From assembly GCF_003014535.1 (NCBI RefSeq), contig NZ_PYGD01000001.1, positions 992,001 through 1,056,000 of the forward strand: DNA of 64,000 nt, written 5' to 3'. A program made the translations under genes and the position numbers. The stretch is from Taibaiella chishuiensis (GTDB lineage: Bacteria; Bacteroidota; Bacteroidia; Chitinophagales; Chitinophagaceae). Shown here piece by piece: positions 43,607-53,188 of the stretch (positions are counted from its first letter, which is position 1; each line of letters starts with the position of its first letter). The notes under the pieces are model-generated. The model did not search any database. It had not been told where the DNA came from and saw nothing but the letters and a program-made list of their open reading frames with translations.

Positions 43607-44779
43607 TTATGCTTTAATCTGTTGTGCTCTTAATTTATCGGTACCCTCCATCTCATCTACATAACGGCTTACACTCAGTATAATACCGATGGCCACGCTG
43701 TTGAACCAGATCGAGGAACCACCCATACTCACAAGGGGCAGCGTAAGACCGGTAACGGGTACCAGGTGTACATTTACCGCCATATTCATCAGCGCCTGGA
43801 ATACCAGGGTAAAGCTGAGCCCCACTGCCAGGAAGGCTCCGAACGCATAGGGACATCGCCTGAAGATGAGGATACTGCGCCAAAGAAAGAGCAGGTATAC
43901 CCCTATTAATATCGTTGCCCCTATAATACCGTACTCTTCGATAATGATCGCGAAGATAAAGTCGGAATAGGGGTGCGGTAAAAAGTCGCGCGCCCAGCTT
44001 TTGCCCGGGCCGCGGCCGGTAAGGCCGCCACTGGCTATGGCAATCTTAGCCTGGGTACTCTGGTAATTGCTGTCTGCATCCTTATCGTCCGAACCCTTGC
44101 CCATATAGTTCTCGATACGTTTCTCCCAGGTAGCGCCACGGCCTATGCCCAGCGCCTTCGATACCAGGAAGAGCATCACCACGCCTGCAAGACCTACTGC
44201 GGCAAGCAACATAATATGCTTTACATCGACCCTGCCAATAAAGAACAGGATACAGCAGGTAAGGCCCAGCAACAAGGCCGTAGACAGGTTGGCCGGGGCA
44301 ATGAGGCCGCAGATAATGAGTACGGGTACCAGTACCGGCAAAAAGCCCTTCTTGAAATCCTTGATCACTTTCTGCTTTATACTCAATTGCCGTGCCAGGA
44401 ACATAAAGATTGCCAGGCGCGCCAGGTCCGAGGTCTGGAAGGTAAGGTTGATGATCGGCAGCTTGATCCAGCGGGAGCCCTCGTTGAGCGAGGTACCGAA
44501 GAACAGGGTGTAGATCAGCAAGGGGATACAAACCAGGAACAACAGCACGGAGAACCGTTTAAACTTGGTATAGTTGACCCGGTGTACGACGAAGATGATG
44601 CCGATGCCCGCGATCAGTACGCCAAGCTGCTTGACCATGTAAAAGCCGGAGCTTTTATCCATGCGCCAGGCCAGCGAGCCCGTAGCAGAGTATACGGCGA
44701 GCAGGCTCAGGAGCGATAGTAAGATCACTACCGACCAGATCACCTTATCTCCCTTTACCCTCTGTAATAGCTGTTGCAT
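43607..44779 (-). CDS. ftsW: FtsW-family lipid II polymerase
   Basis: The 390-residue SEDS protein has about ten membrane segments, an early 'LAVYSATGSLAW', 'GSRWIKL' loop, the large loop with 'SGGLTGRGPGKSWARDFLPHPYSDFIFAIIIEEYG' (catalytic Asp and conserved PxxxSDFIFA) and 'MAVNVHLVPVTGLTLPLVSMGGSS' near the end. It polymerises glycan strands at the septum with the FtsI transpeptidase. It lies between murD and murG. Confidence 0.95.
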   Translation of the reverse strand: MQQLLQRVKGDKVIWSVVILLSLLSLLAVYSATGSLAWRMDKSSGFYMVKQLGVLIAGIGIIFVVHRVNYTKFKRFSVLLFLVCIPLLIYTLFFGTSLNEGSRWIKLPIINLTFQTSDLARLAIFMFLARQLSIKQKVIKDFKKGFLPVLVPVLIICGLIAPANLSTALLLGLTCCILFFIGRVDVKHIMLLAAVGLAGVVMLFLVSKALGIGRGATWEKRIENYMGKGSDDKDADSNYQSTQAKIAIASGGLTGRGPGKSWARDFLPHPYSDFIFAIIIEEYGIIGATILIGVYLLFLWRSILIFRRCPYAFGAFLAVGLSFTLVFQALMNMAVNVHLVPVTGLTLPLVSMGGSSIWFNSVAIGIILSVSRYVDEMEGTDKLRAQQIKA

Positions 44780-44807
44780 GATAATATCTGAATTTTAAAA
44801 AAATTAC

Positions 44808-46166
44808 TTACAGTTCGCGTACCGCCTGCTTGAACTGAGTGCCGCGGTCTTCGTAGTTTTTGAACAGGTCGAAGCTGGCGCAACCCGGCGACAGCAATAC
44901 CACATCTCCTTTTTCTGCCAGCGAATAAGCCGCGTTTACGGCATCTTTGGCGCTCTGTGTATCTACAATATGTTTGATCACGTTTTCGAATGCCTTGTGG
45001 ATCGGCGCATTGTCGATACCCATACATACGATCGCTCTTACCTTTTCCTGTACCAGGTCCATGATCTCGTTATAATCGTTGCCTTTGTCCTGTCCGCCGA
45101 GGATCAGTACTACCGGCTGTTTCATGCTTTCGAGTGCAAACCATACCGAATTGAGATTGGTACCCTTGCTGTCATTGATAAAATCAACACCACGTACGGT
45201 CGCTACAAATTCGAGCCGGTGCTCGAGGCCTTCGAATGTGGAGAAACTTTCCCGGATCTTTTCTTTACGGATGCCTGCTGCCCTTGCTGAAATACCTGCC
45301 GCCATGGAGTTATATTGATTGTGCTTGCCTTTTAATGCCAGGTCGTGAATAGACAGTTTCATGTCGTCGCCTTCGTACTTAATGTGCATGTCTTCGTCTT
45401 TCATAAATGCACCTTCATCCTGGGGTAAGTTTTGTTCGCTCATCGTAATGCTGATTATTTTCGGTTTAATATGGTTATGTGCTAAGTATCTGGTAATCTC
45501 CGGGTCGTCTATATTGAGGATCAGCATGTCGTTTTCCGTCTGGAAGGCAGCAATCCTGAATTTCGATTTTATATAATTTTCAAACTTGTACTCGTAACGG
45601 TCGAGGTGGTCGGGCGTAATATTCAGCAATACCCCGATCTCGGCCCTGAAAGAAGTAATGTCGTCCAGCTGGAAACTGCTTACCTCGATCACATACCAGG
45701 CTGTGGGCGACAGGGCCACCTGCTTGGCAAAACTGATCCCGATATTGCCGACCATCGATACATCGAGTCCCGCATTGTGCAGCAGGTAATACAAAAGGCT
45801 GGTGGTGGTACTTTTACCGTTACTGCCCGTTATCGCTACAATCCTGCTGTCGCCTTTAAAACGGTAGGCCCATTCGATCTCGCTGATGATCTCTTTGCCC
45901 GCAGCCCTCAGGTTTTTGATCAGCTGCACTTTTTCCGGTATACCCGGGCTTTTGATCACCAGGTCGGCTGCCATAATGCGGTCGGCCGTATGCCCGTTCT
46001 CTTCGTATCCGATGCCTTCTTCCTCCAGTTCCTGTTTATAGTGCGGCTTTATGGGACCATTGTCCGACACAAAAACCGCGTATCCCTTTCGCCGGGCCAG
46101 TATGGCCGCACCGTTGCCGCTTTCTCCTGCGCCCAGTACTACGATATTGTTATATACTCTTTCCAT
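44808..46166 (-). CDS. murD: UDP-N-acetylmuramoylalanine-D-glutamate ligase
   Basis: The 452-residue Mur ligase has 'VVLGAGESGNGAAILARRKG' at the N-terminus, ATP loop GSNGKSTTTS (~115), 'VIEVSSFQLDD' (MurD signature), 'NITPDHLDRY' and 'FINDSKGTNLNSVWFAL' (DSKATN-type loop of MurD). It adds D-Glu in the cytoplasm. It starts 8 bases after the end of mraY. Confidence 0.96.
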   Translation of the reverse strand: MERVYNNIVVLGAGESGNGAAILARRKGYAVFVSDNGPIKPHYKQELEEEGIGYEENGHTADRIMAADLVIKSPGIPEKVQLIKNLRAAGKEIISEIEWAYRFKGDSRIVAITGSNGKSTTTSLLYYLLHNAGLDVSMVGNIGISFAKQVALSPTAWYVIEVSSFQLDDITSFRAEIGVLLNITPDHLDRYEYKFENYIKSKFRIAAFQTENDMLILNIDDPEITRYLAHNHIKPKIISITMSEQNLPQDEGAFMKDEDMHIKYEGDDMKLSIHDLALKGKHNQYNSMAAGISARAAGIRKEKIRESFSTFEGLEHRLEFVATVRGVDFINDSKGTNLNSVWFALESMKQPVVLILGGQDKGNDYNEIMDLVQEKVRAIVCMGIDNAPIHKAFENVIKHIVDTQSAKDAVNAAYSLAEKGDVVLLSPGCASFDLFKNYEDRGTQFKQAVREL

Positions 46167-46174
46167 GTATCCTC

Positions 46175-47446
46175 TTATTGTACTTTCAGCGAAACGATAC
46201 TTAATACGACCAGCATGATGCCAATGATCCAGAAACGGGTTACGATCTTGCTTTCATGATAGCCCAGCTTCTGGTAGTGGTGATGCAGCGGCGACATCTT
46301 AAAGATGCGGCGGCCTTCGCCATACTTCTTCTTGGTATATTTAAAATAACTGACCTGGATCATTACCGACAGGTTTTCGACGATGAAAATGCCGCAGATG
46401 ATGGGTATCAGTAATTCTTTACGTATGATGATAGCCAGCGAGGCAATGATACCGCCCAGTGCCAGGCTGCCGGTGTCGCCCATGAAAACCTGCGCCGGGT
46501 AAGAGTTGTACCACAGGAAACCGATACAGGCCCCAACAAAGGCCCCGATAAATATGGACAGCTCGCCCAGGTTGGGAATGTGCATGATATTGAGGTAACT
46601 CGCAAAAATGTAGTTACCCGATACATAGGCAAACACGCCGAAAGCCAGGCCCGCTATGGCCGAGGTGCCGGTGGCCAGCCCGTCGATACCATCGGTTATA
46701 TTGACCCCGTTGGATATGGCGGTGATGACCAGGATCACGAACAGGATATATATGGTTGGCGTAAGCCAGCCCACTGCTTTTTCGCCGAATATGGAAGCGA
46801 TCTTGGCATAACTCAGCTCATGGTTTTTGGTAAAGGGTACGGTGGTTACCGCGGCCTGTACCTGTACATAGGTATGCACATTGCCGTTTTCATCCACGCG
46901 GGTATAAGGCTCCGAAGCCAGCTTTTCCGCGTCGTTATAGAGTACCGGCTGGCCTTCGCGGATCTCGCGGGTGGTTACCACATGCTGGTTGTAGTACATG
47001 GTAAAGCCGATAATGATACCCAGGCCTACCTGGCCCAGTATTTTAAAACGGCCGGCCAGGCCTTCTTTATTCTTCCGGAATACTTTAATATAATCATCGA
47101 GAAAACCGATCAGTCCCAGCCATACGGTAGACAGCAGCATCATGACGATGTATACGTTCGTAATGCGCGCAAAGAGCAGGGTAGGGATAATGATACCTGC
47201 GATGATAATGAGTCCGCCCATGGTGGGAGTACCGCGTTTGGTTTCTTCGCCCTGCAGACCCAGGTCGCGTATGGTTTCACCGATCTGTTTGCGTTGCAGG
47301 AAACGGATCAGCCTTTTGCCGAAAACTAAAGTAATGACCAGCGACAATACTACGGCAACGGCAGCGCGGAAGGTGATGTATTGAAACAGCCCTGCGCCGG
47401 ATAACCCGAATTCTTCCCGTAGGTATTTGAATAAATAGTATAACAT
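46175..47446 (-). CDS. mraY: Phospho-MurNAc-pentapeptide transferase
   Basis: The 423-residue polytopic enzyme has '[10 protein letters not shown]', 'FLDDYIKV' (DD motif), '[15 protein letters not shown]' (NxxNxxDGIDGL) and the HHH-type loop '[23 protein letters not shown]'. It makes lipid I from UDP-MurNAc-pentapeptide and undecaprenyl phosphate. It is longer than the ~360 residues of E. coli MraY because of an inserted external loop around residues 150-200 ('[31 protein letters not shown]'-like), as is usual in Bacteroidota. Confidence 0.96.
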   Translation of the reverse strand: MLYYLFKYLREEFGLSGAGLFQYITFRAAVAVVLSLVITLVFGKRLIRFLQRKQIGETIRDLGLQGEETKRGTPTMGGLIIIAGIIIPTLLFARITNVYIVMMLLSTVWLGLIGFLDDYIKVFRKNKEGLAGRFKILGQVGLGIIIGFTMYYNQHVVTTREIREGQPVLYNDAEKLASEPYTRVDENGNVHTYVQVQAAVTTVPFTKNHELSYAKIASIFGEKAVGWLTPTIYILFVILVITAISNGVNITDGIDGLATGTSAIAGLAFGVFAYVSGNYIFASYLNIMHIPNLGELSIFIGAFVGACIGFLWYNSYPAQVFMGDTGSLALGGIIASLAIIIRKELLIPIICGIFIVENLSVMIQVSYFKYTKKKYGEGRRIFKMSPLHHHYQKLGYHESKIVTRFWIIGIMLVVLSIVSLKVQ

Positions 47447-47480
47447 GTCTGGTCTTTAATTACTTTTTGAATACGGTATT

Positions 47481-48944
47481 TTATTTTTCTAAAAGGGTAA
47501 ACATCTCCTGCAGTACTTCTTTGTCGTCGAAATGGTGCCGCACGCCTTTTACCTCCTGGTACGTTTCATGTCCTTTGCCGGCGATCAGCAACACATCGTC
47601 GGGCTGGGCCAGCGAGCAGGCGGTCTTTATAGCCTCCCTGCGGTCGGTGATCCGGAGTACCTTTTTCTTATAAGAATAGCTTAGTCCCGATTCCATATCG
47701 TTCAATATCGCTTCCGGATCTTCGCTCCGCGGGTTATCGGAGGTCAGGATCACTTTGCTGCTGTGCTCGCAGGCTACCTCGGCCATTAGCGGCCTTTTGG
47801 TCTTGTCGCGGTCGCCGCCGCAACCTATTACCGTAATGATCTGGCCGGCCGATCCAAACTGTTTGATCGTAGCGAGTACATTGAGCAGCGCATCCGGCGT
47901 ATGGGCGTAGTCCACGATACCCAGTATGCGTTCGTGGGCCGACCGGTAGGTTTCGAACCGGCCCGGGGCGCCCTGCATATTGCTGAGCAAAGCCAGTACC
48001 TGCATTTTATCTTCGCCCAGGCATACCGCGGCGCCATATACCGCCAGCAGGTTGTAGGCATTAAACAGGCCGCTCAGCCTGAAGTGTACATCCTGTTTGT
48101 CGATGGTCATATGCAGCCCGTCGAGGTTATTCTCCAGCACCTTGCCTTTAAAGTCGGAAGGCACGCGCAGGGAATAGGTCTTCTGCGTGGCTTTGGTATT
48201 CTGCAGCATCACCATGCCTCTTTTATCATCTACATTGGTAATGGCAAATGCTGTTTTGGGCAGGTTGTCGAAAAACGATTTTTTGACACTGATGTATTCG
48301 TCGAACGTCTTGTGGTAATCAAGATGGTCGTGGGTAATATTGGTAAACAGGCCACCGTCGAATGCGATGCCGGCAATGCGGTGCTGGTGGATGGCATGGG
48401 AGCTCACTTCCATAAACACGTGACTGCAGCCATCGTCGGCCATCTGGCGGAACAGGGCCTGCAGGCTTATCGGGTCGGGTGTGGTATGCGTGGCGGGCAC
48501 TACCTGCTCGCCGATATGGTTCTGCACGGTAGAGATCAGGCCGCAATGATAACCCAGGCCCTGGAACAGTTTATAACTCAGCGTAGCCACGGTGGTCTTG
48601 CCATTGGTGCCGGTTACCCCCACCACGGTCATATTACGGCTGGGGTTGCCATAAAAGGTGGCGGCAACGATACCGGTCACTGCGGCTACTTCCTTTACCT
48701 GGATATAAGATACCTGTTCGGAAAGCGTGGCTGGCAGGTCTTCGCATACCACGGCTATTGCACCGGCAGCGATCACCTGGTCTATATATTTATGTCCATC
48801 GGTAAGGGTGCCTTTCTGTGCAAAGAAGAGGCAGCCCGGCTGTGCCTTACGGGAGTCGAGGATAAGCGCGCTTACCTCCGTATCGCTGTTGCCGGCGATA
48901 TGCAGGGTGTTGATGGTTGCAATAAGTTGTTTAATCGTTGCCAT
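47481..48944 (-). CDS. murE: UDP-MurNAc-tripeptide synthetase (meso-DAP type)
   Basis: The 487-residue Mur ligase has ATP loop GTNGKTTVATLS (~115), 'EVSSHAIHQHRI', 'TNITHDHLDYH' and the DNPRSEDP motif (~405) that marks meso-diaminopimelate specificity. The protein starts MATIKQLIATINTLHIAGNSD. It lies between ftsI and mraY. murF, which would act next, is not in this cluster. Confidence 0.96.
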   Translation of the reverse strand: MATIKQLIATINTLHIAGNSDTEVSALILDSRKAQPGCLFFAQKGTLTDGHKYIDQVIAAGAIAVVCEDLPATLSEQVSYIQVKEVAAVTGIVAATFYGNPSRNMTVVGVTGTNGKTTVATLSYKLFQGLGYHCGLISTVQNHIGEQVVPATHTTPDPISLQALFRQMADDGCSHVFMEVSSHAIHQHRIAGIAFDGGLFTNITHDHLDYHKTFDEYISVKKSFFDNLPKTAFAITNVDDKRGMVMLQNTKATQKTYSLRVPSDFKGKVLENNLDGLHMTIDKQDVHFRLSGLFNAYNLLAVYGAAVCLGEDKMQVLALLSNMQGAPGRFETYRSAHERILGIVDYAHTPDALLNVLATIKQFGSAGQIITVIGCGGDRDKTKRPLMAEVACEHSSKVILTSDNPRSEDPEAILNDMESGLSYSYKKKVLRITDRREAIKTACSLAQPDDVLLIAGKGHETYQEVKGVRHHFDDKEVLQEMFTLLEK

Positions 48945-48953
48945 ATTGTGCGC

Positions 48954-51038
48954 TTATCCTAACTGTATATGTATATGTTGTCCTTTAATTACCTTGTTGC
49001 CGGCCTGCAGTGATTGGGTAACCACCTTGCCGTTGCCGCTTACGCTCACCTGCAATCCTGTATTTTCAAGGATGTATAAGGCGTCGCGCAGGCCCATGCC
49101 GCTTACGTCGGGCACATAACTTTTAGATGTTTCAACTTTGCGTAACGCATAACGGCCCGATGAATCGGGTTGGAGATACGCGATGCCCCGCCAGTTTTCG
49201 GCCGGGGCGGGCATGCCCATATTACGCATTACGGTCACCAGATTTTCGCTGGCCGCTTTTTTGGCTACGATCCTTTTCTCCTTAACCAGCGAATCGGCCG
49301 GAACGCGCCAGCCGCCGATATGTGCGGCATACAGCTTGTCGGCAATAGCTTTGAATACCGGTGCGCCTACCACGGCGCCATAGTAAGAACCGTGCGGGGT
49401 GGAGCGCACCACTACGGCAATGGTATACTGCGGGTTTTCATAGGGAAAATAACCTACGAACGATCCCTGGCGTACGCCATCGGCATAGGAGATGCCCTTA
49501 TCGGCTACCTGTGCCGTACCGGTTTTACCGGCAGCGGTATAATAAGGCGACTTGATACCCCTTGCGGTGCCTTCTTCCACCACGGCGCGCATGGCCTGCT
49601 GCATCTGCGCTACGGTGCTGCGTTTGCCGATGCTGTCGACCAGCACGGTGGGTTTGAATTCTTTTACATTTAGACCGTACTCCCTGATTGCGCTTACCAG
49701 GTAAGGCTTCATCATACGGCCGTTATTGGCTACCGCATTGTACACCATGCAGGTGTGCAGCGGCGTGATCAGGCTTTCGTAGCCGTAACCGATCCAGGGC
49801 AGCGAGGTTACTTTGTTCCAGTCGCTGCTCGAGGTGGTCTTGATCCGCGGGCTGCGCTCGCCGGTAAGGTCTATGCCGGTTTTGATATTCAGCTTCAGCT
49901 TTTGCAGGTGACGGATATACTTCATCGGGTCGTTGAAGTAGTATTGGTTCACCAGTTTGGCAAAGGCCACGTTCGACGATTGGGCAAAGGCTTTCTTGAT
50001 CGAGATCAGGCCCAGGCCGCCGTGGTCGTCCACCACGCGCTGGTTACCGAATACGGCTACACCGCCCTGTGCATTTACATTATCGTTGATGGTTACGTAA
50101 CCGTCTTCCAGCAGCGAGTACAGCGACATCAGCTTAAAGGTGGAGCCGGGCTCCGTTGGGATCATGGCGTAGTTAAAGTCTTCCCAGTAGCTGCCATCCG
50201 ACTGGCGGCCCAGGTTGGCCAGCGCCCTGATCTTGCCAGTTTTTACCTCCATTACGATGGCGGTGCCGTACTGGCAATTGTTTTTGGTCAGCACATCGAG
50301 CAGGGCATGTTCGGTTATGTCCTGGATATTGATGTCGAGTGTCGTTACGATATCCTGGCCGTTGATCGGGTCTACCTCCGAGCCTTCGATAGGCATCCAG
50401 GTGCCGCCTGTGGTTTTGCGGATAATACGACGCCCCTGCTTACCGCAGAGGACCGAATCATATTTTTTCTCCAGGCCGATGTTGTCCGCATTTTCACGGA
50501 ACAAGCCCACCGTACGGTAGGCCAGCATGCCATAGGGGTTTACCCTGCGGGACCGGGGTTCGGCGATAAAACCGCCTTTGTTTTTTCCTTTACTCAGCAG
50601 CGGGAAGTTGCGCACCGCCTGGTATTCGTAATACGGTGCGTTCTTCCTGAGCAGCCAGTAGCGGTCGCCGCGTTTGTAGGCGTTCTTAAGCTGCTGCCGG
50701 TAATCATCGGCCGAGGCATCTGCAAAAAGCCGGGACATACAGGTGGCCAGCGTATCTACATATTGCCGGAAGGTATCTTTATTGATCGCTTTAAAATCCA
50801 CGCGCAGGTCGAACTGCGGTATGGTGGACGATAACAGGGTACCGTCTTCGGAATAGATATTGCCGCGTTCGGGAAATAATTTTTCTTCTTTGGTATGGGC
50901 TTTCTCTGCCTGGGCGCGCAGGGACTCGCCTTCGTTTACCTGTATGGTCAGGGCTTTTACAATAATAGCCACTGCCAGTATAACTATACCGGTAAAGGAA
51001 AGGTAAACCCTGAATCGTATGTCGCGTTTTACATCCAT
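48954..51038 (-). CDS. ftsI: Penicillin-binding protein FtsI/PBP3-type with one PASTA domain
   Basis: The 694-residue class B PBP starts MDVKRDIRFRVYLSF and has one membrane helix (~10-30), a pedestal domain, and a transpeptidase domain with SxxK 'EPGSTFKLMSLY' (~300), SxN 'QSSNVAF' (~355) and KTG 'AAGKTGTAQV' (~515). A C-terminal PASTA domain (YVPDVSGMGLRDALYILENTGLQVSVSG, ~630-694) closes the protein. It cross-links septal peptidoglycan with FtsW. It stops 9 bases before murE begins. Confidence 0.95.
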   Translation of the reverse strand: MDVKRDIRFRVYLSFTGIVILAVAIIVKALTIQVNEGESLRAQAEKAHTKEEKLFPERGNIYSEDGTLLSSTIPQFDLRVDFKAINKDTFRQYVDTLATCMSRLFADASADDYRQQLKNAYKRGDRYWLLRKNAPYYEYQAVRNFPLLSKGKNKGGFIAEPRSRRVNPYGMLAYRTVGLFRENADNIGLEKKYDSVLCGKQGRRIIRKTTGGTWMPIEGSEVDPINGQDIVTTLDINIQDITEHALLDVLTKNNCQYGTAIVMEVKTGKIRALANLGRQSDGSYWEDFNYAMIPTEPGSTFKLMSLYSLLEDGYVTINDNVNAQGGVAVFGNQRVVDDHGGLGLISIKKAFAQSSNVAFAKLVNQYYFNDPMKYIRHLQKLKLNIKTGIDLTGERSPRIKTTSSSDWNKVTSLPWIGYGYESLITPLHTCMVYNAVANNGRMMKPYLVSAIREYGLNVKEFKPTVLVDSIGKRSTVAQMQQAMRAVVEEGTARGIKSPYYTAAGKTGTAQVADKGISYADGVRQGSFVGYFPYENPQYTIAVVVRSTPHGSYYGAVVGAPVFKAIADKLYAAHIGGWRVPADSLVKEKRIVAKKAASENLVTVMRNMGMPAPAENWRGIAYLQPDSSGRYALRKVETSKSYVPDVSGMGLRDALYILENTGLQVSVSGNGKVVTQSLQAGNKVIKGQHIHIQLG

Positions 51039-51067
51039 CTCTCTCTTGATCGTGCCAGGTGTATATA

Positions 51068-51472
51068 TTAATCTTCGGTTGCCGGAGCCGGCGCGGTTAC
51101 TTTTATTTCGAAGGCCGGTTTGTCGAGCGGTTTAAGGCCCAGTTCTGCTGCTTTAGGTACCAGTTGGGTTTCGGAGGTCTGGTACATCAGCCGCGACTGT
51201 ATATCCATATACCGCCAGCGCAGCTCCTTTAGTTCTTTTGTTTTATCGTTGATACTGCGGGTCAGCGAAATGGCCCTGTTGTTGTTCGTGATATACAGGA
51301 TACAAAGCAGCGTTACGAACATGAGGTACGGCGTGTTGCGCACGATACCCTGGTACGAGATCCGCTCTATCACATCTTTCCAGCTGCTCTGCCGCGCCGC
51401 CGCAGCACTCTCGGGCGCCGGTTGTTCCGGTGCGGGTACTGCGATCTCCTCTGTATTGCTTGTTGCCGGCAT
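51068..51472 (-). CDS. FtsL-like small bitopic division protein
   Basis: The 134-residue protein starts MPATSNTEEIAVPAPEQPAPE, an Ala/Pro/Glu-rich cytoplasmic part. It has one membrane helix (NTPYLMFVTLLCILYI, ~45-62) and a coiled-coil periplasmic region ('SLTRSINDKTKELKELRWRYMDIQSRLMYQTSETQL'). It matches the Bacteroidota FtsL-like family by shape and by position between rsmH and ftsI rather than by strong sequence motifs. Confidence 0.85.
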   Translation of the reverse strand: MPATSNTEEIAVPAPEQPAPESAAAARQSSWKDVIERISYQGIVRNTPYLMFVTLLCILYITNNNRAISLTRSINDKTKELKELRWRYMDIQSRLMYQTSETQLVPKAAELGLKPLDKPAFEIKVTAPAPATED

Positions 51473-51490
51473 GATCTGCTGCTGTTTCTT

Positions 51491-52399
51491 TTATATTTTT
51501 TCGGCCACCCTCAGTCTTGCACTGCGCGACCTTGGGTTTTCATTAATTTCTTCTTCTGTAGGCACGATATCTTTAAGCGCCTTCAAAGGGTTTTCGAAAA
51601 GACTGCGGCCAAAAGGATCGGTCTGCTGTTCGGTTTCGAAGGTGCCGCGTTTCATAAACTGCTTTACCATGCGGTCTTCCAGCGAGTGGAAGGTGATTAC
51701 GGCCAGGCGCCCGCCCGGGTTGAGACAGGCTATGGTCTGTTGCAGGAAGTCCTGCAGTACGCCCATCTCGTCGTTTACTTCTATGCGTAAAGCCTGGAAC
51801 ACCTGTGCCAGGTAGCGGTTGGGATTGCCTTTAATGCAATCGCCGATCAGATCTTTAAAACTCTGTATGGTCTGTACCGACATTTTCTTTCGTCCATCGA
51901 CGATAGTCTTTGCCAGGGTACGTGCATTTCTTACTTCGCCGTATTGCTCCAGGATGCGGTGCAGCTGCTCTTCCGAATAGTCGCGTACCAGGTCGGTAGC
52001 GGTAAAGTCGGCGCGTTCGTCCATACGCATATCGAGCGGTGCATCGAAGCGGATCGAAAAACCCCTGTCGGCTGTGTCGAACTGGAAAGAGCTAACCCCA
52101 AGATCGACGAGTATACCGTCTACCCTGGGAGATCCGTGTAATCTCAGGAAGCGTTTCAGGTAGCGGAAGTTTTCCTTTACCAGGATAATACGCTTATCAT
52201 CCGGCAGGTTTTGCCAGGCGTCTTTATCATGATCGAAAACGATCAGTTTTCCTTTTTTGCCCAACCGTTTCAGGATTTCGCGGCTGTGCCCGCCGCCGCC
52301 GAAGGTGCCGTCCACATACACGCCGTTATCCCTGATGTTCAGGGCATCTACGGCTTCGTGCAGGAGTACGGAACGGTGGTAGGTGGACGGGTTACTCAT
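51491..52399 (-). CDS. rsmH: 16S rRNA (cytosine1402-N4)-methyltransferase
   Basis: The 302-residue protein starts MSNPSTYHRSVLLHEAVDAL. It has 'VDGTFGGGGHSREIL' (SAM loop), 'VDGILVDLGVSSFQFD', 'RMDERADFTATDLV' and the C-terminal 'GGRLAVITFHSLEDRMVKQFM' block, all conserved in RsmH/MraW. It methylates C1402 of 16S rRNA. It follows mraZ by 44 bases. Confidence 0.97.
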   Translation of the reverse strand: MSNPSTYHRSVLLHEAVDALNIRDNGVYVDGTFGGGGHSREILKRLGKKGKLIVFDHDKDAWQNLPDDKRIILVKENFRYLKRFLRLHGSPRVDGILVDLGVSSFQFDTADRGFSIRFDAPLDMRMDERADFTATDLVRDYSEEQLHRILEQYGEVRNARTLAKTIVDGRKKMSVQTIQSFKDLIGDCIKGNPNRYLAQVFQALRIEVNDEMGVLQDFLQQTIACLNPGGRLAVITFHSLEDRMVKQFMKRGTFETEQQTDPFGRSLFENPLKALKDIVPTEEEINENPRSRSARLRVAEKI

Positions 52400-52443
52400 G
52401 GGTACTTATATATATTGCCGTTAGCGGCGGGAATGAATCATTG

Positions 52444-52908
52444 TTATTGAAAAGGGTCCATAAAACTTCCTCCGAATACCTCGTCTGCCAGGTCGCTGAG
52501 CCCTTCGCTATGTTGCTTGATGTAATCGTAATAAGTATCTTTATCCCAAATTTCAACTTTGTTACCCTGCGCCGAGAATACGAGATCCTTTTTCATGCCT
52601 GCATACTCCTGTAGCGATTTCGGTAGCAGCATACGTCCGGCACTGTCCAGCTCCACTATAGTTGCGCCGCCCATCAACAATCTTTTTACCCGGGCGGCCT
52701 TGGTATTCAATTCATTTAGTTTGGAAAGCTTTGCGGTAAACTGTTCCCAGTCCTGCATAGTATATAATGTGAGAAAGTTCTCCAGGCCGCGGCTGACAAT
52801 AAAGCGCAATTCACCTTCTTCCGGCAATTGCTTGCGAAATCCGGCGGGCATCAGGAAGCGACCTTTGGCGTCCATTGCTACTTCATATTCCCCTAAAAAG
52901 CCTGTCAT
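52444..52908 (-). CDS. mraZ: Transcriptional regulator MraZ
   Basis: The 154-residue protein is made of two SpoVT/AbrB-like halves: 'GEYEVAMDAKGRFLMPAGFRKQL' (first) and 'VELDSAGRMLLPKSLQEYAG' (second). MraZ forms ring oligomers and represses its own dcw operon by binding spaced GTGGG-type repeats. Such repeats lie right in front of this gene (52921-52964). Confidence 0.96.
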   Translation of the reverse strand: MTGFLGEYEVAMDAKGRFLMPAGFRKQLPEEGELRFIVSRGLENFLTLYTMQDWEQFTAKLSKLNELNTKAARVKRLLMGGATIVELDSAGRMLLPKSLQEYAGMKKDLVFSAQGNKVEIWDKDTYYDYIKQHSEGLSDLADEVFGGSFMDPFQ

Positions 52909-52920
52909 TGCTGGGTTTTA

Positions 52921-52970
52921 CCAAAACTTTCCACAAAATAACACAATTTCCCACAAATTACCACGGCGTA
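52921..52970 (-). promoter_or_regulatory. MraZ operator: five 10-bp-phased GTGG-like repeats
   Basis: Read on the minus strand, GTGGTA, GTGGGA, GTGTTA, GTGGAA and TTGGTA begin exactly every 10 bases from 52964 down to 52924, ending 12 bases before the mraZ start. MraZ of other bacteria binds TGGGN boxes separated by 5-base spacers, the same 10-base period. Autoregulation of the dcw cluster follows. Confidence 0.8.
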
Positions 52971-53188
52971 GTATTGAATATTTTTTCCACATATTATTTT
53001 GTCTTAGATGCAATGCTGTCGCGGCTTTGCGCAATTTTTTATCTTTGTGGTCTAAAAGTGTGTGGATAAGTTGTTTGTTGTTGTGGATATCTTTGTTTTG
53101 AGTGTGATTTGTTGCTTTGTTGCTGTGGGCAACTTGTTTGTAATGCGGATTTTGTGATTTTTTTATGCAATTTTAAATCAGGAAAAAT

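Noticed and set aside
52909-53188. Chromosomal origin of replication (oriC)
   Set aside because: Only one perfect DnaA box and three near matches; no dnaA or dnaN neighbour. The repeats nearest mraZ are better explained as an MraZ operator.
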